Made by a program: the position numbers and the translations under genes
Source: Marivita geojedonensis
Lineage (GTDB): Bacteria; Pseudomonadota; Alphaproteobacteria; Rhodobacterales; Rhodobacteraceae
Assembly (NCBI RefSeq): GCF_002115805.1
Contig: NZ_JFKC01000013.1
Coordinates: forward strand, 1 to 64,000
DNA: 64,000 bases
Reading direction: 5' to 3'
The notes under the pieces: model-generated
What the model saw: only the letters and a program-made list of their open reading frames with translations
What the model was told of the DNA's origin: nothing
Databases searched by the model: none
In this document: positions 52,115-60,103 of the stretch, one piece after another
Position numbering within the stretch: the first letter of the stretch is position 1
Layout: the number at the start of each line of letters is the position of its first letter

Positions 52115-52381
52115 TCAATCCCCCACCAGTTCCAGAAACCGACCGTAGTCCAGACTGACTTCGCGAGCTTCCTCAAAAGCACGCGCACGCTCCTGCTCGA
52201 GGCAGCGAAAGTAGTCCTGAATGTCCGCGATGTAGACCTCAAAGTCCCGTCGGATGATGTCGGCATAATCCCGGGCGGCCTGCGAATCGCTTGGAACGAA
52301 AGGCCTGACAGGGGCGAGACAGGATCCGGCCTGGCTTGCGACCGGAGCGAGCATCAGCAAGGCCACAGCCTGCATCTTCAC
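52115..52381 (-). CDS. Small secreted protein of unknown function near the VirB locus
   Basis: An 88-residue exported protein with start GTG 52381 (MKMQAVALLMLAPVASQAG); an upstream TTG at 52435 would add a poor charged N-terminus. The mature part is helical and charged (DIIRRDFEVYIADIQDYFRCLEQERARAFEEARE) with two Cys (SCLAPV and FRCLEQ) that may form a disulfide. No family recognised. It is divergent from the VirB operon and may be a conjugation accessory. Confidence 0.65.
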   Translation of the reverse strand: MKMQAVALLMLAPVASQAGSCLAPVRPFVPSDSQAARDYADIIRRDFEVYIADIQDYFRCLEQERARAFEEAREVSLDYGRFLELVGD

Positions 52382-52462
52382 CCATCGGCTCAACCGCAGG
52401 TTTCTGAAACCCCTATTTTCCTTGATAGACGCCAATGGCCGTGCCTAGAGTTTGAGTAACCG

Positions 52463-52521
52463 AGATACAGCCGTATCTGCCGCATTATATCTTGCGGTTA
52501 ATAATATACTATCGTAACTCT
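52463..52521. promoter_or_regulatory. Divergent promoter region with two palindromes and a shared 19-bp element
   Basis: AGATAC/GTATCT (52463-52468, 52473-52478) and CCGCA/TGCGG (52480-52484, 52493-52497) are perfect inverted repeats. The reverse strand of 52503-52521 matches the element at 41365-41383 at 17 of 19 bases. The region separates the gene at 52381 from the VirB-side genes starting at 52567. Confidence 0.5.
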
Positions 52522-52566
52522 GGGCTTCAAGTGGGAATGCCCGGACGTTGCGCGTTTGGAGAAAGC

Positions 52567-52932
52567 GTGAGCCGGGCCATGAACTGGGACATAGAAGCAC
52601 CAAATGTGGTTACGGAAGCACGTTTCCGCGAACTCGTGGAAAGTGGCTATAGCGCTGAAATCCTGTGCCAGGAGTCGGCACACAAGAAGGGCCCGAGTTA
52701 TTACGGGGTCTGGATCATGCGTGTCGTCTCTGACGAGGGCGTGGAAAAACTGCTGGTCACGGCCCGCACCCGGACGACTTACAACGACATCAAGATCCGC
52801 GAGTTCAAGACCATTACGGGCGTGGTCTCCTTCCTTATCGGCATCGGTTTCTCCCATGCCGATGTCCCGCTCGAGGAAGGCCAGCGGACGACACACAAGC
52901 TGGCTGCGACCGACAAGGGCGGCAGCAAGTAG
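52567..52932 (+). CDS. Hypothetical protein at the start of the VirB operon
   Basis: A 121-residue soluble protein. The GTG at 52567 is preceded by GGAGA and gives MSRAMNWDIEAPNVVTEARFRELVESGY; an ATG at 52537 is possible. It contains SAHKKGPSYYGVWIMRVVSDEG and a REFKTITGVVSFLIGIGFSHADVPLEEGQRT segment. It is not a known VirB protein. The gene overlaps the transglycosylase gene by 71 bp in another frame and is apparently the operon's first gene. Confidence 0.6.
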   Translation: MSRAMNWDIEAPNVVTEARFRELVESGYSAEILCQESAHKKGPSYYGVWIMRVVSDEGVEKLLVTARTRTTYNDIKIREFKTITGVVSFLIGIGFSHADVPLEEGQRTTHKLAATDKGGSK

Positions 52933-53590
52933 CCTTTTCCTTTTCTGGTTCCTGACGGGTTCCGCCAATGCGCAGATGGTACTGGTCATGGAGAGCGATG
53001 GCTCTCTGACCCCGTCCCGCTCTCAAGACAGCTTTGCACGAAATTACAATGACGGCATCGGCCAGGGGTCCGCTGCTGATGAACTGGCGATCCTCGGCGA
53101 GACTGGACTTGGGCCAGACGAAATCCAGGTTGCTGCCCCAGCGCGGCCTGCGCCTCTGCCCCGCGCCGATGTTCTGGCGGCCATCGAGGCCACCGCGCTT
53201 CGCTACGCCGGGCATCCCGGGCTTCGGCGCACGGATCTCTCGGTTCGCGATTGGCTGACCCTCTACCGCGCCAATATCGAGGTCGAGAGCGCCTACCAGC
53301 AGGATGCGATCTCAAGCGCAGGCGCCCTCGGTCTTGGCCAATTGATGCCCGCGACGGCACGCGATCTGGGTGTCGACCCGCGTGATCCGCTGCAGAACCT
53401 TGACGGCTCCGCCCGATACCTCGCGATGATGCTGGAGACGTTTGGCGATCCGCGTCTTGCCCTCGCTGCCTACAACGCTGGCCCGGAAGCGGTCCGCCAG
53501 CATGGCGGCATTCCCCCCTACAGAGAAACCCAGAACCACGTGGCCCGTGTCATGGCCGTCGTGGCCCGATTGGAAGGATCAAATTCATGA
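52862..53590 (+). CDS. virB1: VirB1-like lytic transglycosylase
   Basis: A periplasmic muramidase that opens peptidoglycan for the secretion channel. The 242-residue form (ATG 52862; an ATG at 52856 is near-equivalent) has an N-terminal signal-like stretch ending in LFLFWFLTGSANA. The SLT domain at about 125-235 contains the catalytic Glu in NIEVESAYQQDAIS, AGALGLGQLMPATARDLGV and LALAAYNAGPEAVRQHGG. The start is in another frame within the previous gene. Its stop overlaps virB2 by 4 bp. Confidence 0.88.
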   Translation: MSRSRKASGRHTSWLRPTRAAASSLFLFWFLTGSANAQMVLVMESDGSLTPSRSQDSFARNYNDGIGQGSAADELAILGETGLGPDEIQVAAPARPAPLPRADVLAAIEATALRYAGHPGLRRTDLSVRDWLTLYRANIEVESAYQQDAISSAGALGLGQLMPATARDLGVDPRDPLQNLDGSARYLAMMLETFGDPRLALAAYNAGPEAVRQHGGIPPYRETQNHVARVMAVVARLEGSNS

Positions 53591-53982
53591 TGTCCCAACC
53601 TTTTTGGAAATCATTCCTCAAAACACTTATCGCCAATGTCACGAGAGCGCGCAGCGCGGCAGTGCATTGGCGATACCGCTATTTCCAAACAAATTGGATT
53701 TCACACCTATTCGTCGCCTCTTTGGCGCTGTTCCTGCTCGTTGCCGAACCTGCGCTTGCGCAAAGTATCGATCTCTCGCCGATCCAAAGCCTGTTGCAAG
53801 GTATCGTAGATGCGCTGACCGGCCCGCTTGGTGTTGTCATCGCAACGCTGGCGGTGCTCGGCGTTTTCTTGAGCTGGTTCTTCAACATCATCGATCTGCG
53901 ACAGGCCCTCTGGGTTCTCGTCGGAATCGCAGGTGTCGCCGCCGCTCCCACTATCGTTGCCGCGGTCTTCGCCGGTGGCTGA
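53587..53982 (+). CDS. virB2: VirB2 / TrbC-like major pilin
   Basis: A 131-residue pilin precursor. The N-terminal signal-like helix (SHLFVASLALFLLVAEPALAQ) precedes two hydrophobic helices, VVIATLAVLGVFLSWFF and LWVLVGIAGVAAAPTIVAAVF, separated by a short loop. The N-terminal leader is about 40 residues before the hydrophobic stretch, longer than usual. The overlap with both neighbours (virB1 and virB3) fixes its place in the operon. Confidence 0.88.
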   Translation: MMSQPFWKSFLKTLIANVTRARSAAVHWRYRYFQTNWISHLFVASLALFLLVAEPALAQSIDLSPIQSLLQGIVDALTGPLGVVIATLAVLGVFLSWFFNIIDLRQALWVLVGIAGVAAAPTIVAAVFAGG

Positions 53983-54253
53983 ACGCTCGCCCCTCTTTCT
54001 CGGCCTCGTGCGTCCGCCGAAGCTTCTGGGCCTGCCCATCATGTATGCGATGGTCTGGCTCTTCGGCTCTGTGCTGCTCTTTGTCTGGGTGCAGCACATC
54101 GCAGTGCTGGGCGTGGCCGCCCTGCTCTATCCGGTGTTGTGGAAGGCCGCTGACTGGGACCCGCGCTTCATCGACGTGATGATGACGGCGCTGCAGGAGA
54201 CGCCACCGACGCGGAACCGCTCCATCCATGGCGGGGACAGCTATGCGCCCTAA
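53975..54253 (+). CDS. virB3: VirB3 family inner-membrane protein
   Basis: A 92-residue protein with a GTG start at 53975 overlapping the virB2 stop. It begins MAERSPLFLGLVRPPKLLGLPIMYAMVWLFG, with one or two helices at residues 18-55, and an acidic/charged C-terminal part. Size, position between virB2 and virB4, and the RPP region fit VirB3. It overlaps virB4 by 11 bp. Confidence 0.9.
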   Translation: MAERSPLFLGLVRPPKLLGLPIMYAMVWLFGSVLLFVWVQHIAVLGVAALLYPVLWKAADWDPRFIDVMMTALQETPPTRNRSIHGGDSYAP

Positions 54254-56618
54254 TACAGCTTTGGATGAAGCCTTCGATCTCCGCACAATGACGCCGGACT
54301 GGTATGCCCGAGAGACCCGCCTCGCGCATATGCTGCCGTACGTCAGCCTGGTCGATGACCACACCGTGCGCACACGGGTGAACGAGCTTTTTCAGTGCAT
54401 CCGGCTCGACGGGGTCAACAGCTACACCACAGATGATGCCTATCTCGACAAGGTGACCGCGCTTTTTGCCCGGATCATCGCGCAGCTGGGGCCGGAGTTC
54501 AGCTACTACGTCCACAAGGTCTCGAAGGCGATCAAGCCGGAGCTCGAGCCCATACGCGAGGACAGTTTCGCTGGAGAAGTTGACCGCCTGTGGCGCGCGA
54601 AACTCGAAAACAGCGGCTTGCGCGACAAGACGTTGACCCTCACGGTCATTCACCGCCCGCCCCCCAAGAGCGTCCTGCCCTTCCTCAATCGCAGCGCTCC
54701 GGACCGGTTGAAGGAGGCAACCGAGAAACGCCTTCGCCGATTGGGCGAGGCCGTGAGCGTGTTCCTGTCGGGCCTGACGGAACTGAATCCGCGCGTGCTA
54801 ACAGCCAAAAGCGGCGAGCTGATCGGCTTTCTGGGTGCCCTCAACACCGGCCAGGAACTGCCGCTCTATCCGGCGAACACCTACGGCTTTCTGTCCTTCA
54901 ACGTGGCCAACACGCGAGTGACGTTTCAAGGAGATCACTTCGAGCTCTCCGAAGGCGTCGTGGGGCATCGCTACGGCAAAAGCTTCACAATCGGGGAATA
55001 CTCCGAGGCCACCTCCTGCACCATGTTCGACATGCTGAACCTGCCGGTCGACATGATCGTCACGCATTCCTTCACGCCGATCAATTCGAACCTCATGGCG
55101 GGTCGGATCAAGCGGCAAAAGCGTCAGATGCAAGCCAGCCAGGATGCGGCCCTGTCGCTGATGGAAGCCCTCGACATCGCAGCCGATGATCTCGAGGCCA
55201 AGCGCCAGAGTTTCGGTGAGCACCACATGGTCGTGACGATCTTCTGCGATACGCTCGACGAGTTGCAGAGCTTGAGCGCCGAGATCGTGAACGCCGCCGC
55301 CGCCGAAGGCGTGAAGATGATTGGCGAGCGGGTCGCGGCCAAGGCCCATTACCTCAGCCAGCATCCCGGCAACCAGCCCAAGCGCGTGCGCGCCAGCGCG
55401 ATCACCAACCGCAACTTCGCGGATTTTGCGGCGTTTCATCGGACCCAGCTCGGCAAGCCTGCTCAGAAAACCCCCTGGGGCAAAGTCATCACCTACCTAC
55501 CCACGCCAGAGCAAAGCGCCTACCGGTTTTCCTATCACGAGCAAGGCAGTCCCGAGAAGGAACCGACCAGCGGGCATACGCTGATTATGGGCCGACCGGG
55601 GTCTGGCAAGTCGGTGCTGTCGGCCTTTCTGATGACGCAAGCCCGTCGAGCAGGGGCGCGGATCTTCGTCTTCGATTACCGTCTCGGTATGGAGATGGCG
55701 GTCCGCGCCAATGACGGGCGCTACGCGTCTTTGAAAGCCGGCCAGCCCACGGGTCTCAATCCCCTCTGGACCGAAACCGATAGTCGCGGCACGGCCTGGC
55801 TCTCGGATTGGCTCGCCACCCTGCTTTACCGTGCCGACAAACCACTCACGCCTGCGCAGACCAACCGCATCCAGGAGGTCGTGCGTCAGAACGCGCAGGC
55901 CACGAACCCAGCCTTGCGAAACTGGCGCGACTTCGCATCGCTTTTTGTGTCCACCGATGATGGCGGCGATCTGCACCAGCGCCTGCTCGAGTGGACCGAA
56001 GAGGGCCGCTACGGCTGGATATTCGGCCAGACGTTGGAAGACACGTTCTCTCTGGAAGGCGATGTCGTCGGTTTCGATCTGACCGGCATTCTCGACAGCG
56101 AGGCCGAGAAAGAGCGCATGGCCGTCCTCTCCTATCTCTTCCGCCGGGTCGAGCGCGAGATCGAGGACCGCCGCCCCACCATCATCGTGATCGACGAGGC
56201 CTGGAAGGCACTCGACAACGCGTATTTCGCCGAGCGGCTGTCCAACTGGCTGGTGACCGCGCGCAAGCAAAACACCGTCGCGGTGATGATGACGCAATAC
56301 GCAAGCCAGCTCGAGCGCACCCGGACCGGCAAGACGATTGTCGAGGCCGTGCCGACGCAGATCCTGCTTCCTAACATCCGCGCCCATGCTGCCGATTACG
56401 CGATGCTGAACCTCTATGAGAAGGAACTCGACGTGCTTCTCAACACCGGCAGCGACAGCCGCCTTGCGCTCATCCGCGATGACCAGGGCTCAATCGTGGT
56501 CGATGCAGATCTCAGCGCCCTCGGAGCCAATCTCACCATCCTCGGCGGCATGGAGAAAGGCGAGGCGCTCGTCGGCGCTGATTACCGCGACCGCCCGGAC
56601 TTCTGGAGGCTTTCATGA
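54243..56618 (+). CDS. virB4: VirB4 family ATPase
   Basis: The 791-residue ATPase (start ATG 54243; ATG 54228 would add 5 residues) powers pilus biogenesis and substrate transfer. Walker A GRPGSGKSVLS lies at about residues 449-459 and Walker B IIVIDEAWKAL at about 647-657. Other blocks are ARKQNTVAVMMTQYASQLERT and YAMLNLYEKELDVL. It is full length, with no frameshift. The stop overlaps the lipoprotein gene by 4 bp. Confidence 0.96.
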   Translation: MRPNTALDEAFDLRTMTPDWYARETRLAHMLPYVSLVDDHTVRTRVNELFQCIRLDGVNSYTTDDAYLDKVTALFARIIAQLGPEFSYYVHKVSKAIKPELEPIREDSFAGEVDRLWRAKLENSGLRDKTLTLTVIHRPPPKSVLPFLNRSAPDRLKEATEKRLRRLGEAVSVFLSGLTELNPRVLTAKSGELIGFLGALNTGQELPLYPANTYGFLSFNVANTRVTFQGDHFELSEGVVGHRYGKSFTIGEYSEATSCTMFDMLNLPVDMIVTHSFTPINSNLMAGRIKRQKRQMQASQDAALSLMEALDIAADDLEAKRQSFGEHHMVVTIFCDTLDELQSLSAEIVNAAAAEGVKMIGERVAAKAHYLSQHPGNQPKRVRASAITNRNFADFAAFHRTQLGKPAQKTPWGKVITYLPTPEQSAYRFSYHEQGSPEKEPTSGHTLIMGRPGSGKSVLSAFLMTQARRAGARIFVFDYRLGMEMAVRANDGRYASLKAGQPTGLNPLWTETDSRGTAWLSDWLATLLYRADKPLTPAQTNRIQEVVRQNAQATNPALRNWRDFASLFVSTDDGGDLHQRLLEWTEEGRYGWIFGQTLEDTFSLEGDVVGFDLTGILDSEAEKERMAVLSYLFRRVEREIEDRRPTIIVIDEAWKALDNAYFAERLSNWLVTARKQNTVAVMMTQYASQLERTRTGKTIVEAVPTQILLPNIRAHAADYAMLNLYEKELDVLLNTGSDSRLALIRDDQGSIVVDADLSALGANLTILGGMEKGEALVGADYRDRPDFWRLS

Positions 56619-56782
56619 CACGCATTTTGTTGTTTCTCGCCGCGCTCGGCGTTTTGGCTTCCTGCGCCCAGCACCAGGAACCGCAGGCCAATTGCTTTAC
56701 CTTCCTCGCCGCGACGGCCCCTGTTGCGCCCGATTGCACCTTCACGCCCCTTGGAGCGCCGGAGGGCGACATTGAAGTCTAA
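56615..56782 (+). CDS. Small VirB7-like lipoprotein
   Basis: A 55-residue lipoprotein (MTRILLFLAALGVLASCAQHQ), with the lipobox LASC at residues 14-17. The mature part has two more Cys (ANCFTFL and PDCTFTP). Size and position between virB4 and the transglycosylase fit VirB7 or a surface-exclusion type lipoprotein. It overlaps virB4 by 4 bp and the next gene's TTG start (56772) by 11 bp. Confidence 0.7.
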   Translation: MTRILLFLAALGVLASCAQHQEPQANCFTFLAATAPVAPDCTFTPLGAPEGDIEV

Positions 56783-57926
56783 CCTACGCCATATCATAAC
56801 GCTTTGCCTGCTGCCCGGTCTCGCCCTGTCCCAAGGTGTGCCGACCAATGACAGCGGGCTGACAGTGCGCGATATCGTCGAGACCGGCGATCGTGAAGCC
56901 GACCTTGCGATCCAGGCGGACAAGCTGTCCGTGCGCGAACTCATCGCCGAGATCGAACGCGAGCAATTAGCCACCCTGCAACGCATCCTGGATGCCCAGA
57001 CAAGTTTTGGCGGTCAGGGCCTGCCGGCCATGGTCTCCGGGCTGGAAAATGGCAGCGGCGACCCGGACCGTTCCGTCGAGGCCGTCTATGGCAATGCCGA
57101 AATCGATCCCAACCCCGGTGGCGCACAGATGTTCGGGGATGCGGCAGAAAACATAGAGCAGCTCATCATCCGCGTGGCCCAGGAGACCAGCGGCTTTGCC
57201 GGCGTTGGCCGCGCGGGCCTTTCTCCGGTCCAATGGCGCGCCCTTCTGCAGGCTCTAATCTGGCAGGAAAGCCGCTTCACCATCGGCGCGCGCTCACCTG
57301 TCGGCGCCTTTGGCCTTACCCAGATCATGCCGGGCACCGCCAGCGATCTGGGCATCAACCCGGAATACTATGACAGCCCCTACCTTCAGGTGCATGGCGG
57401 CGCGCGCTATCTCGCGAGCCAGCTCAACACATTCGATGGCAATATCATCAACGCCCTCGCGGCCTATAACGCCGGACCCGGCCGGGTTTTCGAATATGGT
57501 GGGGTGCCGCCCTTTGCCGAAACCCAGCACTACGTCCAGGTCATCCCCGAACGCTACAATCTCTATCTGAGCCGCATCGGTGGAATTGAAGCGCTCGGCA
57601 CGATCGATCCGGCGCTCCTCGCCAATGGGAACCTCTCGATCACCGGGCACGGCGCGGCTTTCTATGGCAACAACGCGCCCGCCGCGATCCGACAGGCCGC
57701 CCTGCGCATGGCGGATATCGTCGAGCAGATTTCCGAAACGGAAGATGTTCAGGAAAGCATCGCGCTCAATACCTATGCCCGCGCCGAACTCGTGCGCCTC
57801 GTCGCCGCCCGCACCCGGCTTCAGGCCGCCCGCACCCGCGTGCTCTCCGCCGAGGAGCTGGCCCAGGCCAGCGCCCGCATGGCCGAGGGCGCGTTCATGA
57901 ACTTCACGATCAGGGAGATAGACTAG
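56772..57926 (+). CDS. Lytic transglycosylase with VirB5-like C-terminal tail
   Basis: A 384-residue exported protein. The TTG start at 56772 is chosen because GGAGGG (56761-56766) is well spaced and the signal LKSNLRHIITLCLLPGLALSQ follows. Residues 20-90 are coiled-coil-like. The SLT domain spans about 150-280, with the catalytic Glu near residue 165 (WQESRFTIGARSPVGAFGLTQIMPG) and AAYNAGPGRVFEYGG. The C-terminal 60 residues (ESIALNTYARAELVRLVAARTRLQ.. EGAFMNFTIREID) resemble the end of the next protein, VirB5 (ESIDLNTRVTAELAIALVAM.. RFMDFTLPDLRAD). It is a second muramidase in the same operon. Confidence 0.85.
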   Translation: MKSNLRHIITLCLLPGLALSQGVPTNDSGLTVRDIVETGDREADLAIQADKLSVRELIAEIEREQLATLQRILDAQTSFGGQGLPAMVSGLENGSGDPDRSVEAVYGNAEIDPNPGGAQMFGDAAENIEQLIIRVAQETSGFAGVGRAGLSPVQWRALLQALIWQESRFTIGARSPVGAFGLTQIMPGTASDLGINPEYYDSPYLQVHGGARYLASQLNTFDGNIINALAAYNAGPGRVFEYGGVPPFAETQHYVQVIPERYNLYLSRIGGIEALGTIDPALLANGNLSITGHGAAFYGNNAPAAIRQAALRMADIVEQISETEDVQESIALNTYARAELVRLVAARTRLQAARTRVLSAEELAQASARMAEGAFMNFTIREID

Positions 57927-58735
57927 TGGGAAATTTGCTCATGAGGACGGCCTTGGCCACGACGCTTGGGATTGGCCTGCATTTCGCCACCCTCACTCCT
58001 GCCATGGCGCAAGGCGTGCCCGTCGTAGATACCCAGAACATAGCGCAAAACATCCAGCAGCTCCGGCAGATGATCGAAGACGAGATCCTGCAAAACGAGC
58101 AGCTGACGCAGCTCCGTGAACAGCTTGCCACTCTCACGGAACAACTTGGCGAATTGCAACGGACCTACGAAGCCCTCACCCGCCTTGCCGAACTTCCAGA
58201 AATCATCCGCACCGAGATGGAAGACGAACTCAACGGCCTGCTCGACCAGGAATTCGGGGACATCCTCGCCACCATTGAAGCCATCAAGACCGGAGACTTC
58301 TCTGGCCTATCCGGTTCTGGCGCAGGCGAAATCGAAACCCAGATGGACCGCGTTCTGGCCGACCTCGGCTTTGACGAGGACACGCTCTCCGAGATGGCCA
58401 CCAGCGGAAATCCCGGAGCCAATCGCGTGGCGACGCAAGCCACAACCGGCGCACTCGTCTCGGCCGCCGCCCAGAACAGCTATGAGGACGCCGGCCAGTC
58501 GCTGGAACGCGTTGACCGACTGGTTGGGCTGATCGATGACATGGACGAACTGAAGGAAAGCATCGATCTCAACACGCGCGTCACGGCGGAACTCGCGATC
58601 GCACTTGTCGCTATGTGGCAGCTCGAAGCGGTGCAGACCGTGGGCGACGGCACGGGCGGCGTGATCGATGCCGCCACCATCGCCGAGGAACAGCGCTTCA
58701 TGGATTTCACGCTGCCGGACCTGCGGGCTGACTGA
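57926..58735 (+). CDS. virB5: VirB5 / TrbJ-like minor pilus protein
   Basis: A 269-residue secreted protein. The GTG start at 57926 overlaps the previous TAG stop and has CAGGGAGA before it; an ATG at 57941 is an alternative. Signal: MGNLLMRTALATTLGIGLHFATLTPAMAQ. The mature part has a long coiled-coil (IQQLRQMIEDEILQNEQLTQLREQLATLTEQLGELQRTYEAL) and a C-terminal helical segment ending in QRFMDFTLPDL. This matches TrbJ/VirB5 minor pilins. Its tail is shared with the neighbouring transglycosylase. Confidence 0.85.
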   Translation: MGNLLMRTALATTLGIGLHFATLTPAMAQGVPVVDTQNIAQNIQQLRQMIEDEILQNEQLTQLREQLATLTEQLGELQRTYEALTRLAELPEIIRTEMEDELNGLLDQEFGDILATIEAIKTGDFSGLSGSGAGEIETQMDRVLADLGFDEDTLSEMATSGNPGANRVATQATTGALVSAAAQNSYEDAGQSLERVDRLVGLIDDMDELKESIDLNTRVTAELAIALVAMWQLEAVQTVGDGTGGVIDAATIAEEQRFMDFTLPDLRAD

Positions 58736-58752
58736 TCGTGAGGGATTGAGGG

Positions 58753-59406
58753 GTGGCGACTGAACAGGAAATTATCGAAGAAGAGCTGGTCTATGGTGCC
58801 CTGCGCCGCGAACGGCTCTGGCAGCGCCTTGGGCTCATCGGGCTCATCTTCGGCATTCTCGGATGCCTGAGCGCGGCGGCCGTTGCCATCCTTGATGTCG
58901 ATCCGCCGCCCGTGGTCGTGCCCTATGATCCTGCAACCGGCTTCGCACTCCCCGAGGCCTCGGTGGGAGCGACGTCGGTCACAGCCAACCAAGCGGTCAT
59001 TGAGGCGGAGGTCTTCCGCTATGTGACCGACCGAGAGGTCTATAACCAGCTCGACAATGATCTTCGTATCCGCAGTGTTCTGCGTCGCTCGGACGGGGCG
59101 GCCGAGAGCGGGTTGCGCCAAATCTGGAACAGCGCCACCGAGAACTACCCGCCCACGGTCTACGGTCCAAATGCCCGGCTTGATGTGGAAATCCTCAGCA
59201 TCAACCGCATCGGCACAAACCGCGCCACGGTCCGCCTGCGCAAACGCCTGACCTCCATCAATGGCGTCCAGACCGGGCTTTTCACCGCCACGCTTCTGTT
59301 CGAGTTCCGCCCCGAGACCCGTCGCTCCATCGATGAGGTCTGGACCAACCCCTTCGGCTTCACGGTCCTCGAATATTCCATCCGCTCCGACAGATTGGAG
59401 AACTAG
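58753..59406 (+). CDS. virB8: VirB8 family inner-membrane channel protein
   Basis: A 217-residue bitopic membrane protein with GTG start at 58753, one helix at about residues 28-50 (LGLIGLIFGILGCLSAAAVAIL) and a periplasmic domain with the family motif VTDREVYNQLDNDLRIRSVLRRSDG and a TVLEYSIRSDRLEN end. It bridges inner and outer channel parts. It is followed by virB9 after 1 bp, whose TTG start at 59408 lies right behind the TAG stop. Confidence 0.92.
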   Translation: MATEQEIIEEELVYGALRRERLWQRLGLIGLIFGILGCLSAAAVAILDVDPPPVVVPYDPATGFALPEASVGATSVTANQAVIEAEVFRYVTDREVYNQLDNDLRIRSVLRRSDGAAESGLRQIWNSATENYPPTVYGPNARLDVEILSINRIGTNRATVRLRKRLTSINGVQTGLFTATLLFEFRPETRRSIDEVWTNPFGFTVLEYSIRSDRLEN

Positions 59407-59407
59407 T

Positions 59408-60103
59408 TTGCTTAAGAAGGCCCTCGTAACAATTGTGCTTGTGCTGCTGCCCGGCCTCGCCTTCGCCGAAGCCATCCCGCGCGGCGGCCCCAACGACAAT
59501 CGCGTGCGCTTGGCCACCTATCAAGAGGGCCAAGTCTACCGGCTCAATGTCTCGCTCACCCATGTCACCACGGTCGAATTCGGCGAGGGTGAAAGCATCC
59601 GCTCGATCATCGCGGGCGACACCGAGGGCTTCGAGATCGATGGCGTGCCCGGAGGCCAGGCATTTGCAATCAAGCCCGTCGCGCGCGGTGTCCATACCAA
59701 TGTGACCGTCTACACGAACAGGCGCAGCTACTATTTCAACGTCGAGGAGGTTCGCAGCCCGACCTTCTATGTGGTGCAGTTCCGCTATCCTGATGACGCT
59801 GGGCGCCCGACTCGAGCCATCGCCGCCCAAGCGCCAAACTACAATTACGGTGCCAGCGCGCGGACCGAGTTTACGCCAACCCGCATCTGGGATGACGGGA
59901 CGTTCACGTATTTCGAATTCCCGCGGAACGCGCCGGTGCCCGCAATCTTTCGCTACGCCAATGGCCGCGAACGGACGGTCAACACGCAAGCGACCGAGGA
60001 CGGCGTCATCCGGGTCTCGGGGGTGAACCGGCAATGGGTTCTGCGGATCGGGGAGGAGGTGGTCTGTATCGAAGCCACACCGCGAGCGGGGATCGGATCA
60101 TGA
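59408..60103 (+). CDS. virB9: VirB9 family outer-membrane channel protein
   Basis: A 231-residue exported protein. The TTG start at 59408 (MLKKALVTIVLVLLPGLAFAEA) is preceded by GGAG and gives a good signal peptide. The mature protein has PRGGPNDNRVRLATYQEGQVYRLNVSLTHVTTVEFGEGE, the conserved early VirB9 block, and the C-terminal WDDGTFTYFEFPRNAPVPAIF. It forms the outer ring with VirB7 and VirB10. It overlaps virB10 by 4 bp. Confidence 0.94.
   Translation: MLKKALVTIVLVLLPGLAFAEAIPRGGPNDNRVRLATYQEGQVYRLNVSLTHVTTVEFGEGESIRSIIAGDTEGFEIDGVPGGQAFAIKPVARGVHTNVTVYTNRRSYYFNVEEVRSPTFYVVQFRYPDDAGRPTRAIAAQAPNYNYGASARTEFTPTRIWDDGTFTYFEFPRNAPVPAIFRYANGRERTVNTQATEDGVIRVSGVNRQWVLRIGEEVVCIEATPRAGIGS

Noticed and set aside
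51525-52118. 197-residue minus frame overlapping the XRE gene
   Set aside because: It covers the helix-turn-helix gene in another frame and contains no domain.
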